A stretch of 64,000 nucleotides of DNA from Theocolax elegans (lineage: Eukaryota; Arthropoda; Insecta; Hymenoptera; Cerocephalidae), in the NCBI GenBank assembly GCA_026168455.1, contig CM047430.1, positions 9,990,848 to 10,054,847 on the forward strand. Reading direction: 5' to 3'. The notes beneath the pieces were generated by a model. It was given only the letters and a program-made list of their open reading frames with translations. It was not told the origin of the DNA and ran no database searches. Positions 12,430 to 23,099 of this stretch are shown here, piece by piece (the stretch's first letter is position 1; each line of letters opens with the position of its first letter). The translations under genes and the position numbers were made by a program.

Positions 12430-13064
12430 AACGAATTATTATAACGAATTCGTAATCAGTGATCCAAGAAATCCCTGTAAATCGAATTTCATAAAAATCG
12501 AAGAATTTGCCTAAGTTCTTGCCGCTATATTGGGTCCGCCATCTTTTAAATGGTAAAAACTCCGCCGTATGTCCAATGTTGATAAACATTCATCATAAAA
12601 CATTGATTATGGAATAATATCGAAATATCAAAAAATTTTCTCATATATATATTACCATCTTGGATGCTGCCGTCTTGAATTTGGAAAAACCTCGAGGTAA
12701 CAGTTTAAAACAAAAAATCTTGTCTTTCAAAATTTGGAGCTTTTAGCTAAATAAATAAATATACCTTTATTAAAATGCATTTTTTGTATTTGATTGCATT
12801 CATCAAAATATTAGAAATTTTTTAAAGTTGGATTCATGTTGAAAATTGCAATTGAAAATCACATAAAAAAGATCTTAAGGCATTTTCTATTATAAAATTA
12901 TATAAATATTTATATATATATATTCAAATTTTCAATATAGTAGCGCAATTTATGGCGCAACTTTAGGCTCGATAAAGACACGTAAAAAGGTGCGCAAAAA
13001 GTTGCATCAAAAGTTGCGTCAAAAGTTACGCTATTAATTGCGCATACATTTTCAGTAGGATTCC

Positions 13065-14470
13065 TATTTATTAAAATTGAGCAGAATTGCTAATTTTGTA
13101 GCAAAAAGATTTTCGGTTTTAAAATAGCCCTTTATAGAATATTCAGCTCTTTTAAACAGTGCAACAGTTTTTTCCCGGATTTTTAAATCGATATGAAACG
13201 CAGAATATTGCTTCGATAGTCTACGGGGACCGTGCGTACGATAGCCCTAAATCGTGCACGCTCCCCGTACACCTACCGCAGTAGAAAATTATAAATATTT
13301 CAATTTTATTAATTCTATTATCGCAGATATTTGTAATTCAGGTTTGTGTGTATCTTTTTACTAACATAATTGAAAATTTGCTAGTGGATGACAAGAAATT
13401 AACGAAAACAGATATTTACTATTTATTAAAATTTAGCAGAATTGCTAATTTCGTCGCAAAAAAATGTTCAGTCTCTAAATTACGTTTTATAGAATATATG
13501 CCTCTACTAAACAGTGCATCCGATTTTTCCCGAATTATTAAATCGATATGAAACGCAGAATATTGCTTCGATTTGTATACGGGGACCGTGCGCACGATAG
13601 CCGTAAATCGTGCACGGTCCCCGTAGACCTACCGCAGTAGAAAATTATAAATATTTCACTTATATTAATTCTATTCTCGCAGATTTTTTGTAATTCGGGT
13701 TTGTGTGTATCTTTTTACTAAAATAATTGAAAATTCGCCAGTAGAAGACAAGAAATTAACCAGAACAAAAATTTACAAATTAGTAAAATTTAGCACAATT
13801 GCTAATTTCTTCGCAAAAAAATTTTCAGTCTCTAAATAACGTTTTATAGAATATTTGTCTCTACTGAAGAGTGCAACTGATTTTTCCCGGATTTTTAAAT
13901 CGATATGAAACGCAGAATATTGCTTCGATTTGTATACGGGGACCGTGCGCACGATAGCCGTAAATCGTGCACGGTCCCCGTAGACCTACCGCAGTAGAAA
14001 ATTATAAATATTTCACTTATATTAATTCTATTCTCGCAGATTTTTTGTAATTCGGGTTTGTGTGTATCTTTTTACTAAAATAATTGAAAATTCGCCAGTA
14101 GAAGACAAGAAATTAACCAGAACAAAAATTTACAAATTAGTAAAATTTAGCACAATTGCTAATTTCTTCGCAAAAAAATTTTCAGTCTCTAAATAACGTT
14201 TTATAGAATATTTGTCTCTACTGAAGAGTGCAACTGATTTTTCCCGGATTTTTAAATCGATATGAAACGCAGAATATTGCTTCGATAGTCTACGGGGACC
14301 GCGCGCACGATAGGCGTAAATCGTGCACGGTCCCCGTAGACGTACCGCAGTAGAATATTGTAAATATTACACATTTATTAATTCTTTTCTCGCAGATTTT
14401 TTGTAATTCGGCTTTGTGTGTATCTTTTTACTAAATAATTGAAAATCGGCTAGTCGATGATAAGAAATGC
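13065..14470. repeat. 356-bp satellite, four units, each with a hairpin
   Basis: The word ACGGGGAC recurs at 13223, 13579, 13936 and 14292, giving periods of 356-357 bases. In each unit GGGGACCGTG pairs with CACGGTCCCC (10 bp; the first unit has one mismatch), and the stem continues with CACGAT/ATCGTG after a 2-base bulge, closing an 8-base loop. Flanking parts of the unit repeat too, including TTAAATCGATATGAAACGC just upstream. Units 2 and 3 are the most alike. No protein is encoded. Confidence 0.85.
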
Positions 14471-15480
14471 ACCTGAACAGAGATTCATGTAAAGAAACAA
14501 ATTTAAAATATGTATGTTAGACATGGCATCCAATTACAAGCTCTAAATATATGGCGGCCAGCTCCATGTGTCTTGAAATTAGTAAAAAAAAATATAAACG
14601 TGATTGCATATAACATGAAATATGTATATAATTTTCAATGTATAAAACAAGAGACTGTCTCACCAGGATCTCCAATCTGTACATCGAGCTTGAAAGGCAT
14701 CCCCAAAGCCGAGATCGCCTGTTTCGAAGCCGATTAAGGGAATTGTCAGAACCCTCGACTTTGAACGGCCTCGTCTAAATGACGAGAACAGAGGGTTTAG
14801 ACACATCACGGGATGCAAAGGAATTTCTCCTATAAATTGCATTCATTCGAACGCTAGGCCACCTACCGCAATACCTCCCCGGGGATCCGGGGAGTAATAG
14901 GGAGATGTGCTTCGGCATGTCGACAGTTGGACCAATATGACTTTACTATGGTACGCAGGGACTGGGAACCGAGCCCCACGTTGGCGTACCTGTGAGTCGA
15001 AAGTGAAACGCCAGCGTGTCCCCAGTATTGGGTTGGACTCTGCGGGGTATGTGGTTGCAAGCAGGCTTGACGGGTGAAGCGAAGTTGACCCGGATGCCGC
15101 TTATGTTCGAAAGCGGAAGACGGCGGTGAGCTAAACACCGCCGCATCCCTACCGAGAATTACGGCTTAAGGCAAACCGTTGTAAGGCGGCGTGCTATCGT
15201 AAAGAGCTTCGGTACACTTCCTAAGTGGCTTCTCATCGGGGTAAATCGATGCCATAGAAGGCTCTCAGAGAGTTTTACTTTTCGAACGCATCGGGGAAGC
15301 TTTAGGCACCATCGCTGACAAGGGAAACCGACCAACTGTGAAGCTTAGATGACGAGAGCCTCCAGGGCAGCAAATACTGCGGATCGATGCGGTGATATTG
15401 GCCTAAGGAAAGACTCTAGAACAGTCAAAGAATACTGTATAAAACAACAATGCATTTTACTTTTCGGAAAGCGTTGGTGG
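14471..15480. other. Unidentified segment of balanced base composition
   Basis: From about 14640 to 15430 the sequence is near 50% GC, unlike its AT-rich neighbours. It contains several local hairpins, for example the CCCCGGGGATCCGGGG run near 14878. Reading frames are short (up to 91 codons) on both strands and do not look like a known protein. It is not rRNA by eye. It could be the 5' untranslated part of a non-LTR element or a non-coding RNA-derived repeat; I cannot tell. Confidence 0.4.
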
Positions 15481-15714
15481 CGCCATCTCTCGCAACAAAT
15501 TTTATATTATTGTTTTAACTAACGTTCACACTGCAAAAGTATATTTATTATATAAGATTAAGTAATTATACTTATTATCTTAATTTATGCTTCATAAAAA
15601 TAATTTGAATAATAATTTTTTGATGACATTTGTTAAGACATGTCGAGAACCCGCCAATTCTCAAAAATCTTAGTGGAGTGGGAGAAGGTAGTAGTAGATT
15701 TCTTTATTGCTTTC

Positions 15715-15945
15715 TTTATTTTTTTCAAAAAGTAAGAACGTCAAGCCCTCACATAAATTGTGGTGATAGTTTAGCTGAATTTTCGTTAAATTTTATATGT
15801 ATTAAAGGTACGATGTTTGGGTTCAAAATTTTCAAACCAAAGAATCATATCAAAAATATTTATTTTAATGATTCAAAATTTATTTAGAGCTTCCTCATTA
15901 AAAACTGAAGGGCTTGACGTTCGCACTTTTTCAAAATAAAACCTC
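15715..15945. mobile_element. Short MITE with imperfect terminal inverted repeats
   Basis: Left end TTTTCAAAAAGTAAGAACG followed by TCAAGCCCT. The right end gives the same word in reverse complement with three mismatches. The element is about 230 bp with no coding capacity. The stretch between it and 15480 holds nothing I recognise. Confidence 0.6.
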
Positions 15946-15995
15946 TTTTATTCTTATTGAATTCTTATTCAAAAAATAAAAAGTCCAAATTACCG

Positions 15996-16016
15996 ACTAT
16001 ACCGGTAAGGTATAGT
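15996..16016 (-). other. Candidate Helitron 3' hairpin
   Basis: ACTATACC, a 5-base loop, then GGTATAGT. It lies about 80 bases after the helicase stop, where a Helitron terminal hairpin would be. No CTRR terminus follows at the usual distance. Confidence 0.3.
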
Positions 16017-16094
16017 TTTAGCATGCTGTAATTATATAGTTTGATGGATATTCGTATTAGAAAATAATATATTTTTAAATGTCGAATCGAATTA

Positions 16095-16727
16095 TTATAA
16101 AACTTCCGGATAAACAACATTTTTAGTAGTTTTTGTGGGTGAAGTTATTAAAATGAATTGATTCTTTGGGTTTCCAGTACGTGAAAATGCAACATATAGT
16201 TGCCCGTGTGAGAAACATTCTGACCGTAAATCAATTCCGACGTAATTATAAGTTTGACCTTGGGATTTATTGATACTAATTGCAAATGAAAGTTTTATGG
16301 GAAATTGTAAACGTTTAAATTGAAACGGCAAATCTGTAGGGATCATTGGAATGCGCGGAATAAAAGCAGTCTCTCCAGCAGCAGGACCAGTCAATATGAT
16401 GGCTTCAATAATGTTATTACGCATCACTTTGACTTGTAATCTAGTACCATTACATAAATTAGGAGGTTGAAGATTGCGTAGTAATATTATTGGAGTTCCT
16501 ATTTTAAGTTTTAAATTATGTGGAGAAAATCCTGCCGGATGTAATGAATTAAGAAATTCTTGAGGAAAATGTACAACGTCTTCAGTATTGACAATTGTAT
16601 CAATAGATAAATATTCTTTTATATCACCATTAAATTTAATTAAAATATAATGATTAATTTCTTCAGCAAGAGCATTTCGTGGTGAAATAATTGCTCTTTC
16701 ACACAGCCAAAGATAAGACTTCTGTGA
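16095..16727 (-). pseudogene. Helitron 1 helicase, C-terminal part
   Basis: The open frame runs from about 16727 to the stop at 16095. It carries the last third of a Pif1-type SF1 helicase: a CERA-I-SPRN segment, LNSLHPAGFSPHNL, a PIILLRNL motif, and near the end FAISINKSQGQT with YVAFSR. These are the conserved late helicase motifs that contact DNA and ATP during strand unwinding in rolling-circle transposition. The first Met in the frame is at 16427, but the conserved sequence begins well upstream, so it is the tail of the gene split off by the insert at 16728-16850 and not a separate gene. Confidence 0.8.
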
Positions 16728-16850
16728 TAAATTTTATTTATTTATTTTATTTATTTATTTATTAACTCCAGACATTACAATATTTTACAATAAAAAATGT
16801 ATCCTATAGAGGTGCACACTGCACCTGTACATAGGAGCCGGAGAACTTAA
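16728..16850 (-). mobile_element. 5'-truncated LINE tail inserted in the helicase
   Basis: On the minus strand the insert ends with ATTGTAATGTCTGGAGTTAA followed by (AAAT/TAAA)n at 16731-16764. That is the form of a non-LTR retrotransposon 3' end with a simple-repeat tail. The helicase frame is conserved up to 16851 on one side and resumes by 16727 on the other. Only about 120 bp of the LINE is present. Confidence 0.55.
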
Positions 16851-18026
16851 CACTATATTTTCAATATCAGGATAAACTTTCGATATAAGATCATCCAGAG
16901 TTGAAACAACTTGACCAAGATTATCTTCAATGTGAATGTAACTATTATTATTATCTATAGTACCATTTCCCATTTTTAATAATTGCTCGGAAAAGTCCGG
17001 GTTACCCCCACCAAGATACGCTCTCATATTTGTGCGCAAATGTAAAGTTTCAACATTATTCCATATTTGCGATGATTTTAAACATGCTTTAGCAATATCA
17101 GCTCTTGTTCCTTTTGTTATAACTGGTAAAGTCTGACGAAAATCGCCAGAAAAAACAAATGTTACAGCACCCAATAACAAATTAACAGATTTGAGATCCC
17201 GTAAAGTTTTATCAATAGCTTCTATATGTACTCTATGAGTCATAGTACATTCATCCCATACAATAAGGATCGTTTCTTGGAGAATTTGGCCTAAAGGACC
17301 ATTTTTACGAATGGAACATACAAAATCTTGATCACAAAATACATTCAATGGTAACTTGAAAGTCGAATGCGCTGTTCTACCGCCTTTAAGAAGAGTTGCA
17401 GCAATGCCAGAAGATGCAACAGCTACGGCTATATTACCCGTTGATCGTATTTTGTCCAATAATAAATTAATTAAAAATATTTTACCCGTTCCACCAGGGG
17501 CATCAATAAAAAAAACTTTTCCACATTTGTTAGCAGCACTATTGATAATAGCATCATATGCGTATTTTTGATCAGGTACTAATTTAGATAAATTAACTTG
17601 AACATTATTTATTAAGTCATCGATATTGAAGCGTGTAATAGATTCTGTGAAAGGACTATTAGAAGGTTGTTCTTCACGAACTGGAGATTGCATTCCAAAT
17701 TCCTGTAGATATTTTTCAGAAAGTTTCACAACTCTATCTTCTATTTCAATTAAACCTTGATTAAAAATATTATCAGAGTAAGTTAACGTGATATCGTTAT
17801 TACGTTGACGTTCTTTGTGAAGAATATCTTCACATAAATCTTTTTGAAACCTTTCCCATAATAAAATAGGTTGAGATGGTTGACAAAACACTAAAATAAT
17901 AGCAAATAAGTCCCTCATCTTTGAAGATGTTTGTGATATTGCAGCATCAGCTAATGTGTTTTTCCATTGGTCATCATTTTCTAATAGTCCGAGCGCTTGA
18001 CATGCTGCTTTAAAAGTGAGATATAT
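16851..18026 (-). pseudogene. Helitron 1 helicase, N-terminal and ATPase part
   Basis: From the MITE border (18027) leftward the frame encodes the Rep-helicase linker (AACQALGLLENDDQW) and then a Pif1-like ATPase. Counting from the Met at 17918, Walker A is GGTGK at residues 142-146; the usual following Thr/Ser is Ile here. Walker B is IVWDE, and the GDFRQTLPVI and LRTNMR motifs follow. In Helitrons this domain unwinds DNA for the Rep nuclease. The Ile after the Walker lysine would be expected to weaken nucleotide binding. The sequence stays open for 377 codons after that Met, then runs into the LINE insert. Confidence 0.85.
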
Positions 18027-18028
18027 TA

Positions 18029-19254
18029 CACTCTAAACCCTAAAGTGTAAAAACTGAACCTAAAAAGTATAAAAATGTCAATTTACTATTTTGAAAAGAT
18101 TAAATTTATAGAATTCCTCTTTTGAAGAGAGTAAATAACGAAAATTACACTTTGATTAGTGTAAAATGCTATATTTCTATTTTTCTAAAGTGTAAAAAGC
18201 GAAAATTCCACTATAAGAGAAGTATAAATTGCGATTTTTACTCCTTTGAAAAGTATAATTTTTCAGACGTTGTCTTGAAAAGAGCAAATAATGGATTTTA
18301 TACTTTAGGTAAACTTTAAAACGATAAATTTACACTTTTGAAAAGTTGAAATTGCGATTTTTCCTCTTTTGTAAAGTATAATTTTTCGAACCTTCATTTT
18401 CAAAGAGTAAATAGTGGATACTACACTTTCCGTAAAACTGAAAATGCTAAATTTATACTTTTTAAAAGTGTAAATTTAGTGTTTTAAACTTTAGCTAAAG
18501 TACACGGAGAAACATTTCTTACGTTTAACCTATAAAATTGGCGTGTGCTCTCTAATCAAGCGTATGTTTATAGTTTAATCCCGTGGCGTTACAGGTTTAA
18601 CCTATAAAGTTTGATGTCTTTAATGTGTAGCATCAATTTCACATAGGTTGAACCTGTGAGTGCATTAGAACGAATCTTAATACGCTTAGGTTAAAACTGT
18701 ACACATACGCTTGGTTAGAGAGCACGTCAATTTATAGGTTAAACGTAAGAAATTTTTCTCCGTGTACAAAATCTATTACTTACTCTTTGAGAATTAACGC
18801 CCAAAAATTTATACTTTTCAAAAGTATAAATTTAGCATTTTCAACTTTACGGAAAGTGTAGAATCCACTATTTACTATTTGAAAATGAAGGTCCAAAAAA
18901 TTATACTTTACAAAAGAGGAAAAATCGCAATTTCAACTTTTCAAAAGTGTAACTTTATCGTTTTAAACTTTACCTAAAGTATAAAATACATTATTTGCTC
19001 TTTTCAAGACAACGTCTGAAAAATTATACTTTTCAAAGGAGTAAAAATCGCAATTTATACTTTTCTTATAGTGGAATTTTCGCTTTTTACACTTTAGAAA
19101 AATAGAAATATAGCATTTTACACTAATCAAAGTGTAATTTTCGTTATTTACTCTCTTCAAAAGAGGAATTCTATAAATTTAATCTTTTCGAAAATAGTAA
19201 ATTGACATTTTTATACTTTTTAGGTTCAGTTTTTACACTTTAGGGTTTAGAGTG
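18029..19254. mobile_element. Palindromic TA-flanked MITE (1226 bp) splitting the Helitron gene
   Basis: The element starts CACTCTAAACCC and ends GGGTTTAGAGTG, with TA on each side (18027-18028 and 19255-19256). Removing it with one TA restores an uninterrupted Helitron frame across the join, so both borders are exact. The two halves are near-perfect inverted copies of about 475 bp. TA duplication points to a Tc1/mariner-type transposase acting in trans. Open frames of 65 codons on the arms are mirror products, not genes. Confidence 0.9.
18503..18764. mobile_element. Nested 262-bp MITE inside the MITE
   Basis: Starts CACGGAGAAA and ends TTTCTCCGTG, with TA on both sides (18501-18502 and 18765-18766). 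The terminal inverted repeat is about 65 bp. It sits at the centre of the larger palindrome. Confidence 0.85.
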
Positions 19255-19256
19255 TA

Positions 19257-20774
19257 CACTATTAACTATTTTAAGTGATTCAAATGAAGTTGGTCCACGA
19301 ATATGGTGTAATAACATCCTTAGGTGAAAGCATTCGACTTGATTAGGATGAACTGTGTAAACTCTATCTAAAGCAGCATCTTTTTTAATACCAGAATATG
19401 CTTCAACGTCTTGGCCACGTTTCCTTCTAGAAAATTTGTTATTATTCCATACATAATATGTAGGAACCTCGTGATATAGTAATGTTTTAGCAAAATCATC
19501 CGAAGAAGCCAAATCAAAGCAAGCTGTGAGTGTTGTACTCCGCGGATGTTCAAGGAATTGTTGAATGGTATCTTCAGTAAAATAAACACGTTGACAATTT
19601 TCTAAATGAACAGCTAAATGTACTACAGCTGGATACATTTCATGTATTGGAAAGTCGAAAAACCTCCACATTGCTTCTGAAGTGCATATGTAACGACCAT
19701 TGATATAAATACTAATTTCATCATTATTATTGATAGAAAATGTTGTTTGATCTGTACCCTTATTTATATATTTGCATATGTATTTTATGGCTTGCACTGA
19801 ATGGCAGTATTCAACATTAATATGAGCATTAAAACATCTTAATAACAATGGTGAATATGGGACAATCCATCTATTGTCAATTAGTACCATTTGATTGCGA
19901 ATTTTAATTTGAGTAGTGTGCCCACTATTCTGCGGAGACCTTCGGCGGTATAGTGGATAGCCATTTTCACCAGTTACAGTATTCTCTAAAAAATATCTTG
20001 GATAATTGTCTGTACATTTTCCATTAGTTAAACAGGGTGAATTCATATTAAATTCACCGCATGAATCATATTTTTGCAAACAATTTGAAATAATTCAGGG
20101 TCCATGTCTTTATCTGGCAATTCAGCAGAAATAATTTTATCAATTTCATCTGGTTGAATTTTTATTTGAAGCCATAATAGTATATGCGCGTGTGGCAAAC
20201 CTCGTTTTTGCCATTCTATACTAAACATATTACATTTAACAGAACCAAATATACAATTTTTAGTTAATAAGTGCATCAACATCTTAACTTTTAAATGAAA
20301 AACTCTGGAAATGATATCGTGTCTATCAAACGATTTTTGATTTGGAAATATCTCTCTGCGTATTTCAGGCCATTCAGGATTGCATGTAAAAGTTATAAAC
20401 AAATCCGGGCGTCCTTTTTTACGTACGTATGTCATCGCATCTTGAGTTTTCTCATGCATGTAACGGCGTGAACCTGTAAATGAAGATGGCAAAATAACAT
20501 ATTGCCCAATATTTCCAGGGTTAATATTGGCATCATTATTAATAGCATCTTGAAGATGTATATAATCATCTGTGCGTAATTTTTTTTGATTGCTACGAAT
20601 AAAAAGTAGCCTTTCGGTTGTCATTTTTGCCTTATTATCTACAATATATTGATTTAATAAATTTGTAAAATACAGTAAATAGTTGATACTATTTTGTCTC
20701 ACCATTAATCTATAAGCATAAAATTGCATGCAAGTTACTGTTTTAGAAGTATTAGTTCGTTGTTGAATAGTCAA
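19257..20774 (-). pseudogene. Helitron 1 Rep (HUH endonuclease) region
   Basis: Two overlapping frames (20774-20043 and 20079-19257) join by a frameshift near 20060-20080. In order they carry the early Rep segment LFITFTCNPEWPEI, the two-histidine HUH metal site in GLPHAHILLWL (about 20200-20170), then the catalytic tyrosine motif KYICKYINKG, in which both tyrosines are present. This domain nicks the donor strand and holds the 5' end in Helitron rolling-circle transfer. The gene then continues as FHLRMLLHHIRG to the MITE border. The Rep active site itself looks intact; the frameshift is the main defect. Confidence 0.88.
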
Positions 20775-20803
20775 GTAATATCCATCTTCTCATTTAGTAA
20801 ACA

Positions 20804-22101
20804 TTAAAGGATATTGTAAAGGGTCGTAAGAACGATGAAGTTCAGATACACGTTGTAAATGACCACCTCTATGATGTAAGACAATATCTCTAGACCTTTG
20901 TCTTCGTCAAGCAATAAAACCGCAACTTCGTTGCAAGTAGGAGCATTGTATCGACCCCTATGTTCATCATTAGGTACACGATCTGAATGTATAATCAGTT
21001 TAAAATTATTTAAATTTTGTAAATAATTATTTTCAAGATTGTATTTAAAACTTTTTATTAAATTATTATTTTGTAATAGTAGCCTTTGCAATGATTTTAT
21101 AAGTTCTACTTTTAAATTTGGATTAATATGCGATCGTGCCGAAATTTGATCATTTTCAGACATAAAATAAATTTGTAAAAATTTATGATTTTCATGAGGA
21201 TTTGGTAACATACTACCAATTAAATGATAAACTTGGCCTTGAATTTTAGATGTAGGCATAAAGCTTCCTTCTTTGATTTCTTTAGTGCCAAAAGAAGTCA
21301 TTTGAAATAATGTATTATATTGCCTGCAATTATCAAGAAAATGTGCTGAATCCCTATGAATACCTAATATTAAATCATTCATAAACTACGGAGGCTCTTC
21401 TAATAGTGGAAGATGTACTTTACCATTAGCACAACAAAGTCCAGGTGCTTCGTCTTTCCATTTTTTGCATCACAGTGAATACAAATCTTATTCATTTCAC
21501 CTATTTGAATATCTTTAAAACCTGCATAATTTAATTCAGGTTGATATTCAAATGCAGATCTTTGACCACAAATATTTTGTAAGGTACGTCGATTGTTAGT
21601 ATTACGCAATCGTTGATTTGCAAGCCTTTGAATTCTTTCATCAATAGACTCCCGACGTCTACTAACAGAAGTTTGCATTCGTTGAGTTACCAAACATAAC
21701 TCTCTTTGAGAATCTGTTTCTCGAGAAAGTCGCAATGTTTGTTGTGAAAACATTTGCGACAGTCGAGATTCACGATCATCACGACTTTCATTAAGTCGTC
21801 GATCTCTCATTGCTCTAGTTCGAGCAGTTCTTCTCGACAAATTAGTTTTACTAGATTTAGACATTTTGATTTTTGCAATAAACGCAAGTAAAAATAATGC
21901 CGAAATGACGAATACATCTATGGCTCGAGGCGTATTAATATTGTCTGCGTGCAAATTTTGTAATGGGAATAGTAAAACCGGTCGCCACCTATCGGTCGTT
22001 GAGCGAAGCATGCGCATTGTATAGCGCCGACCGCAGAACACCTTCCTACGCGAAGTAGTCCCTACTACGCTATGGCAATATAGTCCCATGTTTTTTTTCA
22101 C
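20804..22101 (-). pseudogene. Helitron 1 N-terminal region
   Basis: The frame from 22101 begins with a short leader and then, from an internal Met at about 21865, an Arg-rich coiled region with many REx/SR repeats and a CxxC zinc-binding remnant (ICIHCDAK). A frameshift near 21460 and a stop near 21385 separate it from 21382-20804, which carries the conserved HFLDNCRQYN segment and a late NDEHRGRYNAPTCNEVAVLL segment. Another frameshift near 20890 and a stop near 20795 precede the Rep part. The layout matches the N-terminus of Helitron Rep/Hel proteins. I infer the internal Met is the native start. Confidence 0.75.
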
Positions 22102-22324
22102 AAATAATGCATTAAAAAATGAATGTGTATATAGCCTATGTCTCTCCAGATGTTATAACAAATCTATATGCAAAGTTTCAAAATATTCGGTTTAGTAGTT
22201 TTTGCGTTTATTGGTTACATATAAACAAACCTTTTCTCTTTATATATTAGTAAGATAAATTATTGATGCGACGTTCAAACTACAATTGCGTTCTATACTA
22301 TTAAAAAAACTTCTTCGTCGCCGG

Positions 22325-22545
22325 TTCTTAAACTATTTCGGGATATTTGCATTAATTACGGGATTTTTCGGGAATCATGGAATATTTTCATTAATTACTG
22401 GATTTTTTAGGAGTTCCGAGATTTGTTGCATTAATTACAGAATTTTTCGAGAATTTCTGGATATTTTCATTATTTACGAGAGTTCTTGGGAATTCTGGGA
22501 ATTTTTAAGGTGTTACGAAATATTTGCATTAATATTAACTAAAAA
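22325..22545. repeat. Decayed minisatellite
   Basis: About four copies of a 50-60-bp unit containing TTCGGGATATTTGCATTAATTA-like text. The unit resembles the reverse complement of the minisatellite at 31095-31582. Confidence 0.5.
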
Positions 22546-22731
22546 TTTGTTATTATTGTTTATCGTAAAATTGAAACGATTACGTAATTTTTGTTAATTT
22601 CTCTTATTTACGTAACTAAAGGAGTTTTATAAAATTAAATTATTATATCGTTTATTTAAAATAACGAGAAATCGTCAAGGTCTGCTGCGTATACTGATAA
22701 CCACTTATTTTTAAAATTTATTTTATTTACA

Positions 22732-23095
22732 GTGGAAGGTGATCGAGAAAATTGACTCCATTTTAGCAATTTAATTGTTGGAGCGTATGAAGAGGTTTCT
22801 GGCATACTTAGTCGAATCCTGTGGACAGACGAAGCAACTTATGTGCGAACAGGAATGATAATTCTCATGACGAGCATTACTGGGCCCATGAGAATCTATT
22901 CCTGGCTAGAGAAGGTAGCAACAAAAATATATTTTATAATAAACCACCTACTGTACTACTTCCGTTTATTTAAAACCAATACTTATTCTCTATTAATTTA
23001 CTAATATGTTTTGCTTTCTACTCTTTTACAGATACATTTCTACTGTATTGTTCAAAATGGGGGACCTTTTGAACATTGCCCAAGAGGTGCGAGAG
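22732..23095 (+). pseudogene. Relic of an IS630/Tc1-mariner-like transposase
   Basis: Translating with one frameshift gives ILWTDEATYVRTG, then NSHDEHYWAHENLF, and after a gap YCIVQNGGPFEHC. These resemble the central WTDEA segment (second catalytic Asp) and the C-terminal NG-HFEHL segment of insect transposases of this superfamily. The gap 22914-23031 starts GTAGCAAC and ends TTCTACTCTTTTACAG, which looks like an intron; the piece before it also opens after a TTTATTTACAG. Only fragments survive. Confidence 0.45.
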
Positions 23096-23099
23096 CGAG

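Larger units (their letters stand above)
10640..12990. repeat. Second inverted repeat re-using the giant palindrome's end
   Basis: 10640-11215 is the reverse complement of 12430-12990. The outer part equals the last 290 bases of the giant palindrome arm. The inner part (10927-11215) contains the words CTCGAGGTTTTTCC and CATTGGACATACGG, which reappear inverted at 12560-12700. The loop between them holds 121-bp tandem repeats and about 0.8 kb of unrecognised AT-rich DNA. The right copy stops matching at about 12985. Confidence 0.8.
15996..22255 (-). mobile_element. Helitron 1 (rolling-circle transposon), interrupted by a nested MITE and a LINE tail
   Basis: One Rep/helicase gene reads leftward from 22101 to 16095. 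The 5' end is set at 22255 because the minus strand there reads A, then TC, TTACTAATATATAAA. That is the A|TC start expected of Helitrons, and it is followed by a GTTTGTTTATATG stretch of the kind found at insect Helitron starts. Near the other end a perfect 8-bp stem, 5-base loop hairpin (15996-16016) is a candidate 3' hairpin, but I see no CTRR right after it, so the 3' end is uncertain. Lesions are few, which suggests a fairly recent arrival. Confidence 0.75.

Noticed and set aside
14640..15430. Ribosomal RNA fragment
   Set aside because: The balanced GC suggested it, but I could not find any conserved 18S or 28S words.
18031..18044. CTAAACCCTAAAG at the MITE end as a telomeric repeat
   Set aside because: It occurs once per end as part of the inverted repeat, not in tandem, and insects usually use TTAGG.
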